Shown here: positions 6,843 through 11,890 of the stretch, piece after piece | Position numbering within the stretch: the stretch's first letter is position 1 | Layout of the letters: each line of letters begins with the position of its first letter | From: Desulfobacterales bacterium | GTDB taxonomy: Bacteria; Desulfobacterota; DSM-4660; Desulfatiglandales; Desulfatiglandaceae | Direction of reading: 5' to 3' | Assembly (NCBI GenBank): GCA_022013615.1 | Contig: JAKLQB010000028.1 | Location: forward strand, 1 to 11,890 | DNA: 11,890 nucleotides | The notes under the pieces: generated by a model | What the model saw: only the letters and a program-made list of their open reading frames with translations | The model's database searches: none | Told to the model about the DNA's origin: nothing | Program-made: the position numbers and the translations under genes

Positions 6843-7136
6843 AATTGCTGACAGTTAACATAGCGCTTGATCTATTAGAAAGGATCAGTTAGCTTCTGGC
6901 TAATATTACAGAAATTGACGTACTGCCTAACCCGGATAAACCGGAAAAGTTACAAGTGAGCTAAAGTTTGAAGTGAACTAAAGTTAATGAGTCGCTTCGC
7001 TCCATCTGTTTTTATAAAAAATAGAATTCCACAACTTTAGGCACTTCGCACTTTTTCTATTTTGTAATTTTCTGCGCGTTTTGAGCAGAATTTTATCGCT
7101 AAAGGCCTAACACGATGCTGAGAAGGAAGAACTCGG
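6843..7136 (+). other. Intergenic region between batE and argS
   Basis: No coding sequence is evident in these 294 bases. No strong terminator follows batE: TTAGC (6889-6893) can pair with GCTAA (6899-6903), but no T-run follows. The middle holds the inverted-repeat element at 6955-7055. A weak hairpin TTCTGC (7070-7075) with GCAGAA (7085-7090) followed by TTTT lies about 45 bases before argS. A possible -10 box TGTAAT (7063-7068) lacks a good -35. The argS ribosome binding site AAGGA is at 7123-7127. A promoter for argS is expected here but cannot be placed with confidence. Confidence 0.6.
6955..7055 (+). repeat. CTAAAGT inverted-repeat element
   Basis: Two near-identical 14-base units, AGTGAGCTAAAGTT (6955-6968) and AGTGAACTAAAGTT (6972-6985), stand in tandem on the left. 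The inverted counterpart AACTTTAGGCACTTC (7033-7047) follows 47 bases on and continues into GCACTTTTT. The core contains GTCGCTTCGCTCC and a TATAAAAAATAG stretch. The units match those of the element at 11616-11890 (both contain GTGCCTAAAGTT on one strand), so the two belong to one dispersed family. Confidence 0.7.
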
Positions 7137-8813
7137 ATGAAAAGCAAACTAAACGCGCTCCTAAGAAATACGATTGACGACTGTTTCCAACAGGGAATCC
7201 TCTCAAAAACCCCGCTTCCGAATTATGTAATAGAAGTCCCAAACAATCCGGACCATGGTGATTTTGCCACCAATCTGCCCATGACCCTCGCATCAAGCCA
7301 GAAACGACGCCCTCGGGAGATCGCGTCCGTCATAGTTGCCCATCTCAAAGACAACGGGAATCTCATTGAAAATGCGGAGATAGCGGGTCCTGGCTTTATC
7401 AACTTTAGAATAAAGGCACAGGAATGGTATCGCGCTTTGTCCGAGATTGTCAGGCTCAAAGAAATTTACGGCCGGAATGACACGGGAAATCATCAAAAAA
7501 TGATGATTGAATTTGTAAGTGCAAACCCAACCGGTCCCCTTCATCTTGGGCATGGGCGAGGTGCAGCATTAGGGGATACCCTCTCCAGAATTTTTTCCTT
7601 TTGCGGCTATGATGTGGCCCGCGAATTCTATATCAATGATGCGGGGCAACAGGTCAGGCTCTTAGGCGAATCCATTTTCAGCCGATTTAAACAGATGTCT
7701 GATCCTGAACATCCATTCCCGCAAAAAGGATATCATGGAGACTATATTCTTGACCTGGCAAAGACAATATCCAAAGAAATCGATCTGGAGGCCATGCCCG
7801 AAGAGGAGGCCATCCATGTGTGTACCCAAACAGGCAAACAAGTAATGCTTGATGAGATCAAGCAGGACCTGCTCCGGTTCAGGGTCCCCTTTGACGCCTG
7901 GTACCGTGAAAGCGATCTTTACTCCTCAGGTCAACTCAAAAATGCCCTTAAGATAGTCAAAGACAGGGAACAACTCTATGAGAAGGATGGGGCACTGTGG
8001 ATTGCTACGACTAAATTCGGAGATGACAAGGACCGGGTCCTTCAGAAACAAGATGGGCAATTTACCTATTTCGCTACGGATATGGCCTACCATCTGGATA
8101 AAAGGAGTCGTGGTTTTGAACATGTGATCAACATCTGGGGAGCAGACCATCACGGTTATGTCCCCCGCATGCAGGCTGCGCTTTCGGCATACGGCTTTCC
8201 GGAAGGCTGGTTATCCGTTGTGCTAATTCAGCTTGTAAAGCTCTGGCGGGCCGGACAAGAGATAAAAATGTCAAAAAGGGCAGGTTCATATGTCACACTT
8301 CAGGAACTGGTGGATGAGGTTGGTGTGGACCCGGTACGCTTCATCTTCCTCACCAAGAGTAATGACTCAGCTCTGGATTTTGACATAGATCTTGTAAAAA
8401 AACAGGACAGTGAAAATCCGGTCTATTATGTCCAATATGCCCATGCCAGAATATGCAGCATTTTCAGGAAGGCAGCCTCGGAAGGAATATCGCTGCCTGA
8501 TGTACCGGATGGGCTCCTGGAACGACTTGTGTTAGACGAGGAGATGGCATTAATCAAGCGCATGGCCTCATTTCCATCCCTTTTGATTGATATCTGCAGT
8601 AGCCTGGAGCCCCATCGTCTGACCTATTACCTCACTGACCTGGCCGCTTTGTTCCACAGATACTTTAACCTGGGTACGAAAACCCCTGATTATCGGGTAC
8701 TTACTCATGATAGTGCGTTGAGCCAGGCAAGGTTGTTTCTGGCGGGGGCGGTAAGGATTGTAATAGGCAATGGGCTTGAACTCCTGGGCATAAGCGCGCC
8801 AGAGAAAATGTGA
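7137..8813 (+). CDS. argS: Arginyl-tRNA synthetase
   Basis: This class Ia aminoacyl-tRNA synthetase attaches arginine to tRNA-Arg using ATP in the cytoplasm. At 558 residues it has the usual length. The N-terminal tRNA-recognition (Add-1) domain covers about 1-110, including GDFATNLPM and AGPGFINFRI. The signature FVSANPTGPLHLGHGRGAALGD region carries the HIGH-type motif HLGH at 136-139. Other family blocks are REFYINDAGQQ (about 162-172), YFATDMAYH (311-319), WGADHHGYVPRM (334-345) and the KMSKS-loop equivalent KMSKRAG (377-383). The MSKRAG form is normal for many ArgRS. The C-terminal DALR anticodon-binding domain ends in LLGISAPEKM, the typical ArgRS tail. The start has AAGGA at 7123-7127, 9 bases upstream. 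The gene opens a run of same-strand genes reaching tatC. Confidence 0.98.
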   Translation: MKSKLNALLRNTIDDCFQQGILSKTPLPNYVIEVPNNPDHGDFATNLPMTLASSQKRRPREIASVIVAHLKDNGNLIENAEIAGPGFINFRIKAQEWYRALSEIVRLKEIYGRNDTGNHQKMMIEFVSANPTGPLHLGHGRGAALGDTLSRIFSFCGYDVAREFYINDAGQQVRLLGESIFSRFKQMSDPEHPFPQKGYHGDYILDLAKTISKEIDLEAMPEEEAIHVCTQTGKQVMLDEIKQDLLRFRVPFDAWYRESDLYSSGQLKNALKIVKDREQLYEKDGALWIATTKFGDDKDRVLQKQDGQFTYFATDMAYHLDKRSRGFEHVINIWGADHHGYVPRMQAALSAYGFPEGWLSVVLIQLVKLWRAGQEIKMSKRAGSYVTLQELVDEVGVDPVRFIFLTKSNDSALDFDIDLVKKQDSENPVYYVQYAHARICSIFRKAASEGISLPDVPDGLLERLVLDEEMALIKRMASFPSLLIDICSSLEPHRLTYYLTDLAALFHRYFNLGTKTPDYRVLTHDSALSQARLFLAGAVRIVIGNGLELLGISAPEKM

Positions 8814-8829
8814 AAAGGGTTCTGAGACC

Positions 8830-9870
8830 ATGCCCCCCCAAAAATCAAAAGCCAAAAAGAAGGGCAAAAGATATCGGGTGGACCTTTCTCGCACATCTCT
8901 TTTTTTCTGGTGCCTGGGGACCTTATTCCTCCTGGCGTGGATTTTTGTGCTTGGAATTCTTGTGGGCCGGGGTTTTTTCCCCCAGGGAGTCGAGGCCCTG
9001 TCCAAACTACGGGTCCCAATCGGCAAGCTGCAGGGTGTTGTTGGCAATAGAAAAACGTCCGATTTGGATTCCATCAAAGGGCTGGATAATAACCCGGAAT
9101 TTGAGTTCTATGATCAATTGTCTGTTAAAAAAGATGAATTGGCCAAAAATAATACGTCAGGCGCCAAAAAGGCAGGGGGGCAGACAGAGCTGGCCAAGCG
9201 GTTTGAAACAGATAAACGTTCTGCCGAACAAGTTGAAGCTCCGAAAAAAAATCAATCAAACTTCAATAATGGAGGAGAGCAGACCAAGCCCGCTGGAGAG
9301 ATCAAGCCTATGGATACTGGCGGGGCCTACACCGTGCAGGTAGCTTCCCTTGACAGTGAAAGTAAGGCAGTCAAGATGGCCGGCCAACTTGAAAGTAAGG
9401 GCTATCCGGCATACGTACACAAGGTCAATGTAAAAGACAAAACCTATTACCGTGTAACGTGCGGGAAGTTCAAGGACAAAAAAGAGGCCGGTGATTTTAA
9501 GAGCCTGTTGTATGAGAAACAACAAATCAAAGGTTTTGTTACAAAGGGCTTTACCGATAATGTTCAACTGGACACTAAGAAGAGAAAGGAACTGGCAAGC
9601 CTCGTTAGAGAGATCAAGTCCACAGAAACTGGCGGGGCATACACTGTGCAGGTAGCTTCCCTTGACAGTGAAAATAAGGCAGTCAAGATGGCTGACCGGT
9701 TAAAAAACCGGGGGCATCCGGCTTACGTAAAAAAGGTCAATGTAAAAGGCAAAACATACTACCGGGTGAGGTGTGGGAGATTCAGTGACAAAAAAGAGGC
9801 CGGCGATTATGAAATGCTGTTGACCAAACAGGATAAAATCAAAGGTTTTGTAATCAAATTAGAACAATAA
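8830..9870 (+). CDS. Bitopic membrane protein with two tandem SPOR domains
   Basis: The product has 346 residues. It has a short basic cytoplasmic N-terminus (MPPQKSKAKKKGKRYRVDL), one transmembrane helix at about 24-47, and a charged low-complexity linker (about 50-160). Two SPOR domains follow at about 164-237 and 268-341. Each begins GGAYTVQVASLDS and contains KTYYRV, CG(K/R)F and DKKEAGD. SPOR domains bind denuded glycan strands of septal peptidoglycan, so the protein probably locates to the division site, facing the periplasm (type II topology). The two domains are about 73% identical over 74 residues by my count, with DNA identity of 59 of 62 bases at their starts. This indicates a recent internal duplication. 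A single SPOR domain is more usual in proteins at this locus. The gene lies 16 bases after argS. Its cell-division role is inferred from the domain; no specific name can be given. Confidence 0.88.
   Translation: MPPQKSKAKKKGKRYRVDLSRTSLFFWCLGTLFLLAWIFVLGILVGRGFFPQGVEALSKLRVPIGKLQGVVGNRKTSDLDSIKGLDNNPEFEFYDQLSVKKDELAKNNTSGAKKAGGQTELAKRFETDKRSAEQVEAPKKNQSNFNNGGEQTKPAGEIKPMDTGGAYTVQVASLDSESKAVKMAGQLESKGYPAYVHKVNVKDKTYYRVTCGKFKDKKEAGDFKSLLYEKQQIKGFVTKGFTDNVQLDTKKRKELASLVREIKSTETGGAYTVQVASLDSENKAVKMADRLKNRGHPAYVKKVNVKGKTYYRVRCGRFSDKKEAGDYEMLLTKQDKIKGFVIKLEQ
9319..9852 (+). repeat. Internal 312-base-period duplication (SPOR domains)
   Basis: The segment beginning GGCGGGGCCTACACCGTGCA at 9319 recurs 312 bases later at 9631. 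The first 62 bases of each copy differ at 3 positions. Similarity continues, more weakly, to AAAGGTTTTGT at about 9530-9540 and 9842-9851. The 312-base period equals 104 codons and keeps the frame. Divergence is uneven, very low at the 5' end and higher in the 3' half, consistent with either a fairly recent duplication or partial gene conversion. Confidence 0.9.
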
Positions 9871-9874
9871 AGGA
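9869..9874 (+). promoter_or_regulatory. Ribosome binding site that decides the GNAT start
   Basis: AAAGGA spans the end of the SPOR stop codon and lies 8 bases before the ATG at 9883. The upstream in-frame ATG at 9874 overlaps this site and has no Shine-Dalgarno of its own at a workable distance. The start at 9883 is therefore preferred. Confidence 0.65.
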
Positions 9875-9882
9875 TGGTTTCA

Positions 9883-10347
9883 ATGCATATCAAAAAAGCG
9901 GCTGCAGGCGATATTGCCGCCATCCACAGGATCCTGAATTATTACGCAGAGCAGGATCTTTTGTTACCAAGGTCTTTGAGCGAACTTTATGATCATTTAA
10001 GGGACTATTTTGTCTTGGAGAACAAGGAGAAGGCGCATTCAATACACGGGGTGTGTGGCCTGCGTGTATACTGGGAGGACCTGGCTGAGATCAAGTCCTT
10101 AGCTGTTTCTGAAGACCAGCAGGATAAAGGTTTCGGCTCAAAGCTTGTCAGGGCCTGTCTGCAGGAGGCCCGGTCTTTAGGGATAAGGAAGGTGTTTGCG
10201 CTTACTTATGTCCCCGACTTTTTTATAAGACTTGGGTTCAAGGAGGTAGACAGATCGATATTTCCCCAAAAGATCTGGGCAGATTGCCTGAAATGCCCCA
10301 AGTTCCCCGACTGCGATGAGGTCGCATTAGCAATCGACTTGCAGTAA
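9883..10347 (+). CDS. argA: Short GNAT-family N-acetyltransferase, probable N-acetylglutamate synthase
   Basis: The product has 154 residues from the preferred ATG at 9883 (157 from 9874). It is a single GNAT domain. The N-terminal MHIKKAAAGDIAAIHRILNY helix is followed by beta strands with GVCGLRVYWEDLAEIKSLAV. The acetyl-CoA pyrophosphate-binding loop is QQDKGFGSKLV, a variant of Q/RxxGxG/A. LTYVPDFFIRLGFKEV is the GNAT motif B region. The C-terminal segment with IWADCLKCPKFPDCDEVA, including two cysteines, is typical of the short stand-alone N-acetylglutamate synthases found in many proteobacteria and related groups. These catalyse the first step of arginine synthesis, acetyl-CoA plus glutamate. 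The position near argS may be coincidental. The family match rests on recalled motifs, and the substrate is an inference. Other GNAT activities cannot be excluded, so the symbol is tentative. Confidence 0.8.
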   Translation: MHIKKAAAGDIAAIHRILNYYAEQDLLLPRSLSELYDHLRDYFVLENKEKAHSIHGVCGLRVYWEDLAEIKSLAVSEDQQDKGFGSKLVRACLQEARSLGIRKVFALTYVPDFFIRLGFKEVDRSIFPQKIWADCLKCPKFPDCDEVALAIDLQ

Positions 10348-10403
10348 ATTTAACAGCAGAGGTCGGGAATTTTTAAGATGCAACACTACATTGGGAGGAT
10401 ATA

Positions 10404-10784
10404 ATGTTTGGCATTGGCATGCCGGAACTGATTGTTATTTTGGTCATCGCCCTGATTGTTATTGGTCCGAAGAAACTGCCCGACCTGGCCAAAGCACTTG
10501 GTAAAGGTATGGCAGAATTCAGAAAAGCCACAAAGGAAATTAAGGATAGCCTGGATGTGGAAGAAGACCTAAATGAAGTAAAAAATGATTTGGTCGATTC
10601 CATTAGCGGTCTGGACATACCAGAAAAACCGGAGCCGCCAAAAGCCATTGAAGCAGAAGAGCCAAAATATAGTGACATGGACGAAGTACCTGAAGATCAC
10701 GAAAAGGTAGAAAATGAAATCCGGGAGGACAAAAAGGAGTTAAACGGCAGAGATAAAGCAGAGGAGACAAAAGATGGGGGATAG
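10404..10784 (+). CDS. tatB: Twin-arginine translocase subunit TatB (TatA/TatB family)
   Basis: The product has 126 residues. The N-terminus [20 protein letters not shown] is a single short transmembrane helix with the conserved Glu at position 8. It is followed by the hinge at G21-P22 (IGPKKLP) and an amphipathic helix (about 23-50, [20 protein letters not shown]). The rest is a highly charged acidic tail. Gly-Pro at the hinge is the TatB type, whereas TatA usually has Phe-Gly there, and the length also favours TatB. TatB and TatC form the receptor for folded proteins carrying twin-arginine signal peptides. A strong ribosome binding site (GGGAGG, 10393-10398) lies 5 bases before the ATG. The gene follows a 56-base gap and overlaps tatC by 11 bases. 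It could still act as a dual-function TatA/B if no separate tatA exists. Confidence 0.9.
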   Translation: MFGIGMPELIVILVIALIVIGPKKLPDLAKALGKGMAEFRKATKEIKDSLDVEEDLNEVKNDLVDSISGLDIPEKPEPPKAIEAEEPKYSDMDEVPEDHEKVENEIREDKKELNGRDKAEETKDGG

Positions 10785-11538
10785 CGCCGAAAAACAGCCT
10801 TTCCTGAGCCATCTTGAGGAACTGCGCAAGAGGCTTGTTGTGTGTGCTATTGGTGTGGGAGCCGGTTTTGTCATTGCCTATATCTTTGCAGAAAGGCTTT
10901 TTCAACTGTTGGTGGCCCCTCTTAAGGCTGTGATGCCGGAGGGCGATCAACTGATCTTCACTAATCTGCCTGAGATGTTTTTTGCCTATATCAAGGTGGC
11001 CTTTATTGCAGGTATCATGGCTGCCTCTCCTCTGATCTTTTACCAATTGTGGATGTTCATCGCTCCGGGCCTTTATCAGAAAGAAAAAAAAATGGCGATC
11101 CCTTTTGTCATATCTTCCACTATTCTTTTCGTAGGAGGAGCGCTCTTTGGCTATTTTGTCGTCTTCCCCTTTGGGTTTAAATTCTTCATAGGGTTTTCCA
11201 ATGAATACGTAAAGGCCCTCCCGTCTGTAAAGCAGTACTTTTCCTTCTCCATGAAACTACTCTTTGCGTTTGGTGTCGTCTTTGAACTCCCTGTCATTAT
11301 CTTCTTCCTGTCGAAGATGGGAATCGTTACACCCCAGTTCTTGCGTCAAAAACGCAAGTACGCTATTCTGTTGGCTTTTGTCCTGGCTGCTATACTGACT
11401 CCTCCGGATGTCATCACGCAATGTATGATGGCCGGGCCCCTGATCGTGCTGTATGAAATTGGAATTCTGGTTTCAAGAGTTGCTCAGAAGAAAAAAGAAG
11501 GGGGAGAAACAGCGAAGGCCGAAGCGGGTGAAGATTAA
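10774..11538 (+). CDS. tatC: Twin-arginine translocase subunit TatC
   Basis: The product has 254 residues, the usual size, with six predicted transmembrane segments (about 22-42, 68-93, 108-133, 155-180, 195-208 and 216-235). Family motifs are [12 protein letters not shown] near the N-terminus (the conserved Glu pair that contacts signal peptides), [21 protein letters not shown] (85-105), FPFGFKFF (131-138), [13 protein letters not shown] (164-176) and LTPPDVITQ (208-216). TatC is the core of the Sec-independent receptor that recognises RR signal peptides. Its start lies within the tatB 3' end (overlap 10774-10784) with GAGGAG just upstream, so the two are translationally coupled. It is the last gene of the run; a hairpin and then a repeat element follow. 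Confidence 0.97.
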   Translation: MGDSAEKQPFLSHLEELRKRLVVCAIGVGAGFVIAYIFAERLFQLLVAPLKAVMPEGDQLIFTNLPEMFFAYIKVAFIAGIMAASPLIFYQLWMFIAPGLYQKEKKMAIPFVISSTILFVGGALFGYFVVFPFGFKFFIGFSNEYVKALPSVKQYFSFSMKLLFAFGVVFELPVIIFFLSKMGIVTPQFLRQKRKYAILLAFVLAAILTPPDVITQCMMAGPLIVLYEIGILVSRVAQKKKEGGETAKAEAGED

Positions 11539-11553
11539 TTAATCGGCCTAAAC

Positions 11554-11570
11554 CACTACCTCGGGTAGTG
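11554..11570 (+). terminator. Hairpin downstream of tatC, no U-tract
   Basis: CACTACC (11554-11560), loop TCG, and GGTAGTG (11564-11570) form a perfect 7-base stem 15 bases after the tatC stop. No run of T follows (ATACCATAAC), so a classic intrinsic terminator is doubtful. It may be a 3' end-stabilising hairpin or part of a factor-dependent end. Confidence 0.4.
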
Positions 11571-11615
11571 ATACCATAACAAGGTTCTACCAGTTGAGTA
11601 ATTACTTGGCCATAA

Positions 11616-11890
11616 GTGATCTAAAGTGACTAAAGTGAACTAAAGTGCCTAAAGTTAAGGAACTTCGTGACTTTTTTAAAAAGACTGGCTTCATCAAGGC
11701 CTGCGCGACAAATCAGACCAAGGGACCCCGGGTAATATGTAGTCAAAGAATTCGACCGTCTTGTCTGCCAAGAGGCACAGTAACAGTTGGCTCAGCCAAG
11801 GCCTTGATCAAGAACTTTAGACAATTTGAAAATGTTAAATATTACCTTGAACTTTAGGCACTTTAGTTCACTTTAGTCACTTTAGATCAC
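11616..11890. repeat. MITE-like element with 41-base perfect inverted repeats
   Basis: The left arm (11616-11656) is made of tandem CTAAAGTGN units. The right arm (11850-11890) is its exact reverse complement over all 41 bases, ending at the window edge, so it may extend further. Inside the arms, TCATCAAGGCC (11691-11701) and GGCCTTGATCA (11800-11810, counting the G that precedes GCCTTGATCA) form a second inverted pair with one mismatch. The interior, about 193 bases, holds no convincing gene. An open frame from GTG at 11645 to 11857 begins inside the left arm and resembles nothing I recognise. Two features suggest a non-autonomous mobile element or a folded-RNA repeat: the long terminal inverted repeats and the lack of a transposase. 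Target-site duplication cannot be checked because the right flank is outside the window. The 11539-11615 stretch before it holds only the tatC hairpin and unremarkable sequence. Confidence 0.7.

Noticed and set aside
7070..7094. Hairpin TTCTGC/GCAGAA followed by TTTT before argS, considered as attenuator or terminator
   Set aside because: The stem is only 6 bases with a 9-base loop and the T-run is four bases. That is too weak to call without transcript data.
8568..9077. Minus-strand open frame of 169 codons across the argS end and SPOR start
   Set aside because: It is antisense to two well-supported genes, with no recognisable domain and no ribosome binding site evidence.
8810..9343. Overlapping + strand open frame of 177 codons across the start of the SPOR gene
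   Set aside because: It lies in a different frame from the clear SPOR protein, lacks recognisable motifs and is Lys/Arg/Pro/Ser-rich, as expected of a shadow frame.
9874..9882. Upstream in-frame ATG for the GNAT gene
   Set aside because: It overlaps the AAAGGA site that is well spaced for the ATG at 9883, so the shorter form is preferred.
11581..11612. Minus-strand sequence resembling a tRNA D-arm (complement of GGTTCTACCAGTTGAGTAA)
   Set aside because: The ACTCAACTGGTAGAACC stretch on the minus strand recalls a tRNA D-arm, but no cloverleaf can be built: acceptor ends do not pair properly, no anticodon arm is visible, and the only T-arm-position stem is the 7-base hairpin at 11554-11570.
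11645..11857. 70-codon open frame inside the terminal inverted-repeat element
   Set aside because: It starts with GTG within a repeat unit, has no ribosome binding site, and its translation resembles no family I know. It is most likely a chance frame in repeat DNA.

Overview
The window is 11.9 kb of tightly packed bacterial chromosome with every convincing gene on the + strand. Three things together suggest a Gram-negative bacterium of the Desulfobacterota (former Deltaproteobacteria) type: a complete Bat-type operon, the order argS - SPOR protein - short N-acetylglutamate synthase-like GNAT - tatB - tatC, and intergenic DNA built from short dispersed repeats. This placement is inferred from gene content and style; the window holds no rRNA or other marker that would settle it.

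Region 1 (1-6842) is the downstream part of a Bat ('Bacteroides aerotolerance'-type) cluster. In order it holds the C-terminus of a DUF58 protein, a small BatD-like/DUF4381-like membrane protein, two membrane-anchored von Willebrand A proteins (BatA, BatB), a TPR protein (BatC), the large BatD protein, and a TPR/SH3 protein (BatE). Most junctions are 3-4 base start/stop overlaps or gaps of a few bases, so translational coupling is likely. The exception is a 75-base gap between batB and batC made of repeat-like fragments. A MoxR-type AAA+ ATPase gene, the usual first gene of such operons, would be expected upstream of the window. The products would form an envelope complex: VWA domains with intact MIDAS metal sites, Ig-like BatD ectodomains and periplasmic TPRs. 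Its biochemical activity is not well established in any organism.

Region 2 (6843-7136) is a 294-base intergenic stretch carrying an inverted-repeat element of CTAAAGT-type units. It separates the Bat operon from the next set of genes.

Region 3 (7137-11538) holds argS (arginyl-tRNA synthetase), a bitopic protein with two tandem SPOR (peptidoglycan-binding) domains produced by an internal duplication, a short GNAT related to N-acetylglutamate synthases, and tatB and tatC for twin-arginine protein export. The genes are 2-56 bases apart or overlapping and probably form one transcription unit.

Region 4 (11539-11890) is non-coding as far as can be seen. It has a hairpin just after tatC, then a MITE-like element of at least 275 bases bounded by perfect 41-base inverted repeats, the right one ending exactly at the window edge.

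No wholly new multi-gene system is apparent; the Bat operon is the least understood module. The most unusual local signals are a signal-peptide region built from dispersed repeats with a three-copy heptamer (354-1370 gene), the inverted-repeat elements, and the recent SPOR duplication.
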